Part shown: positions 1 to 7,945 of the stretch, one piece after another
Numbering within the stretch: position 1 is the first letter of the stretch
How the letters are laid out: each line of letters opens with the position of its first letter
Source: Lagopus muta
Lineage: Eukaryota; Chordata; Aves; Galliformes; Phasianidae
DNA: 64,000 nucleotides
Assembly: GCF_023343835.1 (NCBI RefSeq)
Contig: NC_064435.1
Coordinates: 65,544,134 to 65,608,133 of the forward strand
Reading direction: 5' to 3'
Made by a program: the position numbers and the translations under genes
The notes under the pieces: model-generated
The model's database searches: none
What the model was told of the DNA's origin: nothing
What the model saw: only the letters and a program-made list of their open reading frames with translations

Positions 1-2
1 AC

Positions 3-671
3 AGATGCTCGGATGATAGTGTCCGGCCAGCACTGTCCACCCTAATTGCACCTGAAGGTGTAGGTGGCGTCTGGCCGGCACCCTCTGCTCAGGCTACACC
101 TGATGGAGAAAGAAATAACGATAGTCTCCGGACTCACTCTTTGCCACAGTGTTCAGACCCATTGACTCGACCCACACATCCTTTTACAGGATTGAGTGCG
201 CATGCAACCAATCAGAAGCCTCTACAACAGTCAGTGCATGATCAAAGGGAGATGGGCACAGTGGGGGAGGTGCGGAGCCCTCAGGTTCCAGCTGTGTCTG
301 AAAAGGATAGCAAAAGGAGAGAGGTGAATTCGCATTTGGGAGTTAAGAGAGATGCACTAACAGATTGCGGGAAGTTTACATCTAGCCTGATAAAGGAAGG
401 AAGAGCACTAGAGACCTTCCTAATAGTAGGGAATGATAACAGAGGCCCGGAAGGGGTACTCCTTGATCCGAAAGGCATCACACACCTGATAGATTGTGCA
501 GAGAAACGGGAATTGAAATCACTCCTCGCTTTAAATGCATTAGTAATCCTGACAGCATTAGGCCTTCTCTTTCCGCATGTAACAAATCTGATGTGCATGG
601 TGCTTAAGCCAGTGCAGTATGCACTGTGGGCATCAGAATGGGTGCCCTTCATGGACAGGTGGCCAGATTGA
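3..671 (+). CDS. Unassigned ERV internal ORF, open at the left window edge
   Basis: A reading frame is open from base 3 to the stop at 669-671, about 222 codons with no interruption, so its true start lies upstream of the window. The N-terminal two thirds is hydrophilic and rich in Pro, Ser, Thr and charged residues. Near the C-terminus is a hydrophobic stretch beginning SLLALNALVILTALGLLF, long enough to span a membrane, followed by more hydrophobic residues and an aromatic end (WVPFMDRWPD). There are few cysteines. It sits upstream of an envelope-like ORF in the same element, so it could be envelope surface-subunit or accessory sequence, or a lineage-specific gene carried by the element (some chicken ERVs, such as the ENS-1 family, carry one). 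I do not recognise it. Absence of stops over this length suggests a relatively young insertion or recent constraint. Confidence 0.45.
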   Translation, partial: RCSDDSVRPALSTLIAPEGVGGVWPAPSAQATPDGERNNDSLRTHSLPQCSDPLTRPTHPFTGLSAHATNQKPLQQSVHDQREMGTVGEVRSPQVPAVSEKDSKRREVNSHLGVKRDALTDCGKFTSSLIKEGRALETFLIVGNDNRGPEGVLLDPKGITHLIDCAEKRELKSLLALNALVILTALGLLFPHVTNLMCMVLKPVQYALWASEWVPFMDRWPD

Positions 672-904
672 GGCCTGGAGAACAAGTAATTCCATATGGC
701 TGGTTTGTGAGAGCAATGCTCTCAAGGCTTGAGACATCTGCCTTGATATTGAACAGACGTTTGTTATTCTTGAGGTACATTCAAACAGGTACCTGAGACA
801 ATGTTGGTATATATTGGGCACTAGAGCTATCAGCAATCACTCTAATCTCTAATCTCTCTGTCTATAACTTTACTAGTATTGTAGGATGTGGCTTTAATTA
901 TTAA
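672..904 (+). other. ERV gap between the two ORFs, no coding signal
   Basis: About 230 bases between the two ORFs of the provirus, with stops in all three forward frames. The ORF at 905 opens directly after an in-frame TAA at 902-904. The gap may be decayed coding sequence or leader for the downstream ORF. Nothing else is recognisable. Confidence 0.4.
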
Positions 905-1261
905 GTGTTGGCGACATCACATCAGTTCTTTCAGGATAATTACATGGTGATTAAAGACCTATCACCTGCTCCAAGTGGGATGAATCTCGCTTTGGCTTAC
1001 CAAGGAAGGAACTTGGTAAGGAAGCTTTTGCAACATGATGACCTGCACCAATTGCTGAAACATGTCAGAGACAATGGACAGAAAACCTTGATCACCGTTC
1101 ATCATGATACAGAAGAGATACATCGTGTCCTAGAAAGAGTAAAGAAGGACGGAGAACACCACTGGTGGGAAGTACTTCTTGGATGGTCCCCCACAGCGAC
1201 AGGGACATTTAACTCTGTACTGCATCTGGTTGTAGTTGCGTTAGGTTTAGCATTATTCTAG
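905..1261 (+). CDS. Envelope transmembrane-subunit-like C-terminal ORF
   Basis: A 118-codon frame directly follows a stop and ends at the TAG at 1259-1261; the first possible initiator is GTG, so this is probably the remaining 3' part of a longer gene. Residues about 30-85 are a charged, leucine-spaced helix-like segment (LLQHDDLHQLLKHVRDNGQK and onward) that would suit a heptad-repeat region. After it come a Trp pair (HHWWEVLLGW), the motif SPTATG and a hydrophobic C-terminus (VLHLVVVALGLALF) that would be a membrane anchor without a cytoplasmic tail. Helix, membrane-proximal Trp-rich stretch and anchor is the order expected of a class I fusion subunit, and SPTATG recalls endogenous retroviral envelopes of vertebrates. 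It contains no cysteine, so the usual disulfide-loop motif is missing from this piece. The family is not established. Confidence 0.5.
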   Translation: MLATSHQFFQDNYMVIKDLSPAPSGMNLALAYQGRNLVRKLLQHDDLHQLLKHVRDNGQKTLITVHHDTEEIHRVLERVKKDGEHHWWEVLLGWSPTATGTFNSVLHLVVVALGLALF

Positions 1262-1263
1262 GC

Positions 1264-1395
1264 TGTTAGGGTAGAACTATCAGGCGCTTCGCAGTATAAC
1301 AGAGCAGGGTTTCACTGAGCATGGGAGAGATTTTGTGGCAGGCGAAGAAGGCGAGTACTCGGGATGTGACGGGATAGGACCTCCCTCTGCTCAGT
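1264..1395 (+). repeat. Upstream copy of the ERV direct repeat
   Basis: Starting three bases after the envelope-like stop, this segment matches 1754-1880 over its whole length, by eye at roughly 70-75% identity. Shared landmarks are TTAGGGTAG near the start, GGCGC, AGTATAAC/AATGTAAC, ACTGAG, CGGGATGT and a CCT-CTC end. Rous sarcoma and avian leukosis viruses carry comparable direct-repeat elements in the 3' untranslated region, where they help export unspliced RNA. The same role here is inference from position. Confidence 0.7.
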
Positions 1396-1753
1396 GGTGA
1401 AAAGCCTGCATCTAATTTGTGTATCTTGCTTCATCAACTGTCTGCAATAACGTTTAAGCAATCAACGCTTGGAATACCATAGGCTTCTCGAAAGATTGTA
1501 ACCAGGTTTGCGTATGTATTGTAACGGATGTTTATGCTTAACTCTATTCTTTATTCAGTTATAGTTGTATTAGGTCTAACATTAATATGCTTTACGCTTA
1601 TAGACATATTATATTAGTTATATAGATATATAGGTATGTTACATATATAAGTATAGTTTGTGCTGAAATAGCATCATCTAAGAATACAGCATATAGCTTT
1701 ATGTAGAACTCACGCTTAAGACATTAGGATTTTTATATTAATAGGTCATAGGG
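1396..1753 (+). other. AT-rich spacer between the two direct repeats
   Basis: About 360 bases with many TATA-like runs and no ORF of note. It occupies the position that src holds in Rous sarcoma virus, between the two repeats, but contains no recognisable gene. It could be decayed 3' untranslated sequence, a remnant of acquired DNA or an older nested insertion. Confidence 0.4.
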
Positions 1754-1880
1754 TTATTAGGGTAGGATTATTTGGCGCATTGCAATGTAACGGGGCAAGG
1801 CTTAACTGAGAGGACAATGGCATGTATAGGCGCAATGCGGGGATTTCGGGATGTACGCGATTAGGGTCCTCTCAGGTTAT
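1754..1880 (+). repeat. Downstream copy of the ERV direct repeat
   Basis: Partner of 1264-1395, lying some 20 bases upstream of the purine tract. In avian alpharetroviruses a direct repeat occupies the same place just before the polypurine tract, which supports reading this as the ancestral copy. Confidence 0.7.
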
Positions 1881-1900
1881 AGTAGATTGGCTTGTGCTTA

Positions 1901-1912
1901 GGGAGGGGGAAA
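1901..1912 (+). promoter_or_regulatory. Retroviral polypurine tract
   Basis: GGGAGGGGGAAA-type purine run directly before TGTAGT at 1913. This is the plus-strand primer site of reverse transcription. The run followed by AATGTAGT is nearly the arrangement seen in avian leukosis/sarcoma viruses, and it fixes the left boundary of the LTR. Confidence 0.85.
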
Positions 1913-2212
1913 TGTAGTTAACTGAATGGGCTGAGGCAGTCGAACAGGGTCGGCAGGGGCCCCTTGGCCCCTGGGAAACCATGGCAACAAATGACCTGAA
2001 GATAAGGGAGAAGAACAGGATAAACCAAATAAGGAAGAAACAAGACATTCCACATGTCCATTGGTCAGGTAGTAGCCCTAAGGCATGGGGAAAAGTTTTA
2101 AAAAGGATGTGCTCCCTGCAATTAACGCCATTTTGCCGCTCACCATGTTGGTGTCATGAAAAGCGTGCGAAACTGGCCGGGGCTGTCGGAACACTTTCAC
2201 AAGGAGACTTCA
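1913..2212 (+). mobile_element. 3' LTR of the endogenous retrovirus, about 300 bp
   Basis: The LTR starts TGTAGTTAAC directly after the purine tract and ends GGAGACTTCA. The ends form a short imperfect inverted repeat (TGTAGT against TGAAGT) as in avian alpharetroviruses. Inside are an inverted CCAAT box (ATTGG at 2060-2064), a TATA-like element (TTTTAAAAAGG around 2096-2106), a degenerate polyadenylation signal (AATTAA at 2120-2125) and, right after it, CGCCATTTTGCCGCTCACC, which reads like the start of the alpharetroviral R region. Length fits EAV/ALV-type LTRs. Bases 2213-2218 (GTCAGG) would be the right target-site copy; the left copy is outside the window. Confidence 0.85.
2096..2125 (+). 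promoter_or_regulatory. LTR TATA-like box and degenerate poly(A) signal
   Basis: TTTTAAAAAGG at about 2096-2106 lies where the LTR core promoter is expected, some 30 bases before the R-like segment. AATTAA at 2120-2125 stands in the position of AATAAA in related avian LTRs; the single change would be expected to weaken 3'-end formation. Confidence 0.55.
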
Positions 2213-4659
2213 GTCAGGGTCGCCGAAACAAAGGTGACAGTTTAGTGTGTATTTTCATGCAATTCCTAGATCAGCTGTGAATGAAATGAGATGCCTCAGT
2301 TCAGATATCTTTTTGGCCTGAAGCAGGTTAAGTCTATATTTCTTACATTCCAAGTGAGCACTAATTGAGCAATAAATCAGTCTAGATTGAAATGAGAGAT
2401 TACAAGGTGATCTTTTTTTTTTTTTTTTTCCTCTCCATATCTAGCCAGTAATTTGTCTTTACCTTTTCTTGTCTCTTGCTGGTTGCCCACATGAATTACA
2501 ATTACTTATCAGATCTGTTATGTATCTTCAGTTATACTCGGTCTACAGTTATTTCCATTCTCAATGTATTCTTCAGAGAATTTCTTTTCCAAAGTCTAGA
2601 TATTAAAGAATCAGTTTCTTTTAATGTGCAGTGCTTTTCTGACTCTTATCTCACTGAGGTGCTTTGAGTATGAGAAGACAGGCGAAGATTTTAGCACTGG
2701 TGTCTGACCAACCTGACAGATGGTTTGATCTGAGAACTTAAATACCTCTCTGTCATAGTTTGTTCTCAGATTTTTCCTAGTTTTTGCCTTGAAATCTGAT
2801 ATGTGGATGACTTGCTTGATATACTCACTTTTTGTTTTTCTTAGGTTTAATATTCAGCTGCTTTTTTTTTATTGTGGGGGAACAGTTCTTTATTTTGATG
2901 CTTGCTCCCTTGCTCCTCAGACATCTAAACTGCAGTTCTGAAGAATAAGTTGCATATGCTGACTACCGTTTGAAGGATTGATTGATTTTAAAAGGTACTC
3001 ACTAGCAGTTTGTAGTTCATGTTGTTCTGTCCTTGAGCATCCTAGTCTAACTTTTCACAGGTTAATATTATTTCACTACATTTATTTTCAAAATATGCTC
3101 ACTTCAAGTCAGGCTGGTGCAAAACATTCTACCTGTCTCTTCTATACAAACAAAATACTAAGCCCTATTTCTATCATTAAACTGTATGTTTGCCTCACAG
3201 TTCATGCCAAGCATTTTTAGCACAGTTTAGTAGTACTAAGATGTCCATACGTGTCAAGATGAGGTCCAGTAGTCAGGTAAAATATTAACACATCTCTGAG
3301 AAGTGTGATTATAATTATGTAAGATAATTTGAAGGCCTTTAATAATATATGAACTAATTCAAGAAAGGTCATCTGTTGTACTGGTTTTAATGTCTTTAGT
3401 ATTCACTCATGGTATTAGGAAAATTTGCAGGTATGCCCTATTTCACAGTCATAATTTTAGATAGTTTAAATACCATTTTTATCTAACTTTAGATTCTCTT
3501 TCCTGTTTCATTTTAATGGTGTGTTTTGGTCATGATAAAGTGATAAAGTGGTGAAAACAATTTTAGGACTGTCCATGCCAGGGAAGAAACTTCAGTTGTA
3601 GGTCATAATCAACTATAAAACTCAGGTCTGTAGAATGGTGAGTTTCCTCTTGCTCTGCTGTTCTCAGCATGGTTTGTTTCAACATAGTGAAAGTCAGATT
3701 ATTTTTTTATTGTAATTTGTAATGTTTGGTCTATGATTCTAAATGTTCCAAATCTATTAAATTAATTATAAGTGGTAAGTTAGGGATATTAATGTTTAGA
3801 AAGTTTATCTGTACTACTTGAATTTTCTGTGCATGCATTATTTTGGATATTTTTTTCCTATGATTTATTTCATCCTAGGGGTTTTGAGACATTCTGTGGT
3901 TATAAAGAGGATTTGATTTAGAGTGTTTATGTTAGTATTTTCTTTTCTATGTCACTGAAGAATTCACATATTGCACATAAAATATATTCTTATTTCTTAC
4001 AACTGCAATCTTTATGATCTTTACCTTGTTCATCTGCTGAGGGGCTGGACTTTTTTTAGTTTTATAGGTTTTATTCCTCCTTTGTATTTGTTTATTCCTC
4101 TACAATTTTTTATTTTTTATTTTTGTTTTTAACTATGAAAGATTTACAGGAACAGGTAATCAAGGGGAGTACAGTGTTCGAGCTTGATTTCTCCTTCTCA
4201 ACAACATAAAGATCCTAAAAGAAAATTGCAATATAACACTATACTGTAAACACTTTAGTAGGAAGCCAATGTCCTATGGGTTTTGAAAGCAAAGTGTGGT
4301 TTTGATGAATTCATCCATGCCTTTTGATCTATGGAAGTAGGGACATTAATTAAGGAAGTTCTTTTAATTTTTTTTGTGAAATTGAGACTTCTGAAGCATT
4401 GCAGTGTTGTTGTTGTTTTTTTTTTTTTTTGGTTGTTGTTTTCTTTTGTTTTGTTTTTACAGGGTTGAAGTAGAAGCATAGGAGATGGAAAAGTTTATTC
4501 TGGAATAAATTCAAATTAAAAAAAATATTTTAACAATAATGTCAAATAGTAAAATACCTTTCATTCTCCAAACTGAACTTTTCAAGAATTGAGTTCCTGA
4601 ACACAGAAGATTAATATCAGTCTTGGGACTATTATCCATGGTAGCATGAGGACAATAAA
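2213..4659. other. Unique AT-rich DNA, no gene seen
   Basis: Downstream flank of the provirus. Only short stop-bounded frames with biased hydrophobic composition are present and none resembles a known protein. There is a T run at about 2411-2429 and a GTT/T-rich stretch near 4407-4458. No repeat family recognised. Confidence 0.5.
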
Positions 4660-4742
4660 CACAGGCTGGAAGAGCGGAAGTAGGGGATTTGACTAGATGA
4701 TCTCCAGAAGTCCCTTCCAACTCATACAACTTTATGATTCTC
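4660..4742 (+). mobile_element. CR1 LINE 3' tail fragment
   Basis: GATTTGACTAGATGATCTCC followed by AGAAGTCCCTTCCAACTC and ending in TTTATGATTC matches the 3' terminal segment of avian CR1 LINEs. Only about 80 bases remain. Orientation is plus because the ATGATTC tail is at the right end. Confidence 0.85.
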
Positions 4743-6528
4743 TCCAGATCATATGTCCACAATATTGGTCCTTCATAAATGTTAGTTTGGTGGAAGTATC
4801 TTAAAGAAATGTTTTCAATTGATGCATGGCTTGACATTTAGACTACACAAGTGAAAAAGGCTGCTTTATGGTTTTGTTTTTGTGTTTGATTATGCTTAAC
4901 TACTGAAATGCATGTAACTATGCCTGCTGAACTGTGATTTGAATGACTTCGACTATGCAATCCCCGGTTTCTTTCTCTTGGATGTGAAGTATAATGCTAA
5001 CCTTTTAATAAAAGGCTTTGTGATTAGCTGAAGGTGACTAAAGGAACAAATCATTACTAAAATTAAGGATTCCTTGCTGTGAAGGATAGTCAAAAGATTT
5101 AACAATAGCAAAGGGACCAAAAACCAATTGGAATGGAAGCCGTGCTAAAGAAAAAAGCCTCAAAAACAAAACACATGAGAAAGACCTTCAAAAATGTCCT
5201 TGATAACTCAACATTCTTTGTAGTTAATTTTTCACATTTTAATCATTGATGCAGAGCAGGACAGGCCATTCGGCAGTTATAGTTGTGTTTGCAGGCACTC
5301 CAACTGAGAAACTGCAGGATCTGTCTCCAGCTGTGTGAAACACACTGAACTTCTGAGGGAGTCACTGGGAGAGGGAATGACTGGGGGGACCCTGCCAGCC
5401 ATGCTGCAAGCTGCTGCCCACATCCAGTGAGGGCAGAGAGCATGTTCCTTCTCGATTGCTTAGGAATCAATTTTGTGTGTGGGTGGTGTTTCCATCCATT
5501 CCAAGCAGATGACGAGTAGAACTAAGAGTTATGCAGCAGTTTGTGCTTGGAAAACAGTTTGGGGGTTGGTCTGGGAAAGTTGTAGCACTAAGACAAGTGA
5601 ATTATTCTGCACTGGTGATTTCACTGTAACCCTTTTTGTTCCTTCTTTGTCATTTTGTTACGCAGTTAGCATTTTAGAATCTGATGAAAAATAAGTAACA
5701 TCTTTACGAGTTTTTCCTCTTAAATATTAAGGTTTTCTCTAGTTTTTGAAACTCATGAACAGGAACACCCAATGATAGAGCCAAGCACCATCTTACACAT
5801 GTAATTGCTGAAAAGGCTATTTTATGAAAAAAAAAATTCCAACCAAACCAAACACAATAATAATTAAAAAAATCCAATGGAACAAAGCCATTGCTTATGC
5901 AAAACTAATTGCCTAACTATTTTTTTTTTCCCCCTTTGCAATCTGAAAATCAGGTGTTCAATGATTTTCTTTTTATTTGCTGAATGTCTTGGAACAACAA
6001 AACAGGGTTTGTTTGTTGTGACAGATATGACCAAGGCAAGAATGCTCTTCATGGTGAATCTTTTAGTTTAACAGTATTGTTATGTTGTAAATAACGCAGG
6101 GAATAAATAATAGATGATAATCTTTCTCCTGCAGTGATCTTCAGAAAAGATGCAAACATAATTTAAGAAGCAAACAAAATCAGTCCATCCTTTTCTCAAT
6201 CTCCACCTCATTCTTGCTCTCAAATACTTTTGTTCAACTTATACTTCCAATACAAGATCTTCTAGAACAAGGTAAAATGGGAGGAATGTTTCTGTCTTAT
6301 TTTATTTTTCACTCCTTTCCAGTTTAGAAAGACCGAATACAAAACAATGCAAATAGAGACAAAAATGACAATTAACCAAAACTACATTTTCTTTTCCCTT
6401 TTCTAAGCCACAAAGCAGTGTTGATTGTTGTCATGTTGTTTTTCTTAATGAGATTTTTGTTTTGCACCTTGAATAACATTTGAAACTTCTGTGAATAATA
6501 GTAAAATTATTAAGTCATCACCAGATCT
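4743..6528. other. Unique DNA, no gene seen
   Basis: No coding region or repeat recognised. Bases 5243-5470 are more GC-rich than the surroundings and carry an open minus-strand frame of 75 codons with no recognisable motif. A/T tracts occur near 5828 and 5920. Confidence 0.45.
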
Positions 6529-6925
6529 AAAAGGGCTTCTCTGAAAGTAGTGCCTCCTATTTTATTATGTTGCTCCACAATGTCAGAGATGGATATTGAA
6601 GGTGTAGCAATAGAGGTTGAACCTTCTCAACAATATTCCATTACATTTTGTCATTGTGCAACAAATGTCTGCAGAAGGGCAATCTGACACAATGGGTTCT
6701 GACATGGAATGAAGCAAAGGAGTTCAATGGAATTCCTCCTTGTGACAGAATAGCACCCACTGACATTCATCAATGCTCGCTGAACATTTATGGAGACCAA
6801 ACAGTGGATGTCAGAACAGTGAGGAGGTGGGTGATGCATTTCAGCAGTGGACATAGTGACATGAAAGACAAGCCACATTCCAGATGACTGGAAGATTCTT
6901 ATGAGCATGGCATGCAAGTACATTA
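6529..6925 (+). mobile_element. Mariner (Galluhop-like) element, 5' part
   Basis: Starts AAAGGGCTTCTCTGAAAGTA then GTGCCTCCTATTTTATTATG, the left terminal inverted repeat of a chicken mariner, preceded by TA as expected of a TA target site. The interior encodes the transposase N-terminus: the frame at 6648-6887 contains IHQCSLNIYGDQTVDVRTVR and RWVMHFSSG, the helix-turn-helix part of mariner transposases. Similarity continues through GATTCTTATGAGCATGGCATG near 6893-6915 and then stops, where retroviral pol sequence begins. The catalytic domain is absent and the N-terminal frame lacks a good start, so no active enzyme can be made. Confidence 0.85.
6648..6887 (+). pseudogene. Mariner transposase N-terminal remnant
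   Basis: An 80-codon frame whose second half reads as the DNA-binding region of a mariner transposase (NIYGDQTVDVRTVRRW, then HFSSGHSDMKDKPHSR). The first half has drifted from the family. The frame ends at the TGA at 6885-6887, and the DDD catalytic region expected downstream is missing because the element passes into other sequence. A non-functional fragment. Confidence 0.8.
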
Positions 6926-7386
6926 TTGTGTGGGGCAACACAGGAAAGGAAGTTTTTAAGAAAGGAGAACAAAAAATCCAGATCTTTCTGTGTGCTGGCT
7001 TCACTATTAAGCGAAGCAAAGTGAAAGGACTTGCCCTGGAGATTCAGTTTCTAGGTATAAAGTGGCAAGATGGCCATCGTCACATCCTGACAGATGTGAT
7101 CGACAAAATCACTGCCATGTCTCTGCTCACTAATAAGAAAGAGACACAATCTTTCCTGCACGTAGTGGGTTTTTGGAGAATGTATGTTCCAAATTACAGC
7201 CTCATTGTAAGCCTCTTTCTCAGGTGACATGGAAGAAGAATGATTTTATGTGGGATCCTGAGCAGCAGCAGACTTTTGAGTAGATTAAGAAAGAGCCTGT
7301 GCTGTGGCCCTGGGGCCAGCATGGATGGGACAGGGTTTGTTTGTATATATTAAGCATGATGTAGTGATGTAGAATAAGGGGTGGAA
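6926..7386 (+). pseudogene. Decayed retroviral pol (reverse transcriptase) fragment
   Basis: In the frame running to 7227 the segment reads as the part of reverse transcriptase following the active site: KIQIFLCAGFTIKRSKVKG, then EIQFLGIKWQDG, then VIDKITAM, ETQSFLHVVGFWRMYVPNYS. FLGIKW with a downstream FL..VGFWR pattern is typical of endogenous retroviral and gammaretrovirus-like RT thumb/connection sequence. After 7227 the same similarity continues in another frame (WKKNDFMWDPEQQQTF), so there is a frameshift plus in-frame stops. The YxDD active site is not included. From about 7330 the sequence runs quickly to a purine-rich AAGGGGTGGAA and an LTR-like segment, so RNase H, integrase and env are deleted. 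Confidence 0.75.
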
Positions 7387-7554
7387 TGTCATGGTTTTGT
7401 GATTTTTGGTTTTCAGTATTCCACATCATAACATCATGTGGGGCACTAGGAGTTCAACTGTTAATGCTCAAGTCCTGGGTACCTGCCCAGAAGAGAAGAA
7501 CTACGTTCCCCAGGGGACTTTGTGGTCCTGTCTGCTCATCATAAACCATTGACA
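7387..7554 (+). mobile_element. Short LTR-like segment of the pol-containing ERV
   Basis: A purine-rich run AGGGGTGGAA is directly followed by TGTCATGG at 7387, and the segment ends CATTGACA at 7554, so the ends form the inverted pair TGTCA/TGACA. Inside, GCCTGCCCAG-like and CCCCAGGGGACTTTGTGG stretches resemble a short LTR found near pol fragments in chicken. At 168 bp it is short for an LTR and has no convincing TATA or AATAAA, so it may be internally deleted. Immediately to its right is mariner sequence. Confidence 0.55.
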
Positions 7555-7945
7555 CAGATGGCAGCAGAGGAGCAGTCTGACAAAATGGAGTCTGACATGA
7601 AGAAAAAGTATTAATTCATCTTCACAGAAAAACGTTCACCCATTGATATTTTCCACTACTTACTGAATTCTTATAGAGACCAAAGAGTGCATATGGACAC
7701 TGTGAGGTGATGAGTGGTGTGTTTCAGCAACGTCGCTATCATAGCAACTGTGAAACCTGGGACTCCTCATCCAGATTTTTACAAGTGCAGCATGCAGTCT
7801 CATGAAAATGCATAGCTAATGATGGTAATGACATTGAAAAATAGTGTTTTGTAGCTGAGAATTTGTTCTTTCAAGTAGTGTTATCATGTTCTTTGGTATG
7901 GCTTCCATGGATATAAACAGGAGGCACTATTTTCAAAGCAACCTA
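7551..7945 (+). mobile_element. Mariner (Galluhop-like) element, 3' part
   Basis: Begins inside the mariner at CACAGATGGCAGCAGAGG, equivalent to about 6655 in the left copy, and runs to the right terminal repeat AGGAGGCACTATTTTCAAAG ending near 7943, followed by TA. Landmarks are TCTGACATGAAG, GATGAGTGGTGTGTTTCAGC, GCATAGCTAATGATGG and TAGTGTTTTGTAGCTGAGAA. The copy lacks most of the transposase, as do the many internally deleted relatives in chicken. It overlaps the left mariner part by about 250 bases of family sequence, so the two are not halves of one simply interrupted element. Confidence 0.85.

Larger units (their letters stand above)
1..2212 (+). mobile_element. 3' part of an endogenous retrovirus (EAV/alpharetrovirus-like LTR)
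   Basis: This block reads as the 3' end of a provirus cut by the left window edge. In order it holds an ORF open from base 3 to 671, a short gap, an envelope-like ORF at 905-1261, a direct repeat, an AT-rich spacer, a second copy of that repeat, a purine tract GGGAGGGGGA and a 300-bp LTR from TGTAGT to ACTTCA. The purine tract followed by AATGTAGT, and the LTR core CAATTAACGCCATTTT, closely resemble the corresponding parts of avian leukosis-type and EAV elements. GC content is higher than in the flanking DNA. The 5' LTR, gag and most of pol would lie outside the window. Assignment to the alpharetrovirus/EAV group rests on the LTR and purine tract only; the ORFs do not obviously belong to it. 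Confidence 0.85.

Noticed and set aside
281..685. Minus-strand ORF of 134 codons at the left end
   Set aside because: It overlaps the plus-strand retroviral ORF antisense and has no recognisable feature; the plus frame fits the element's orientation.
1981..2280. ATG-initiated ORF of 99 codons
   Set aside because: It starts inside the retroviral LTR and runs past its end into flanking DNA; composition and position indicate chance.
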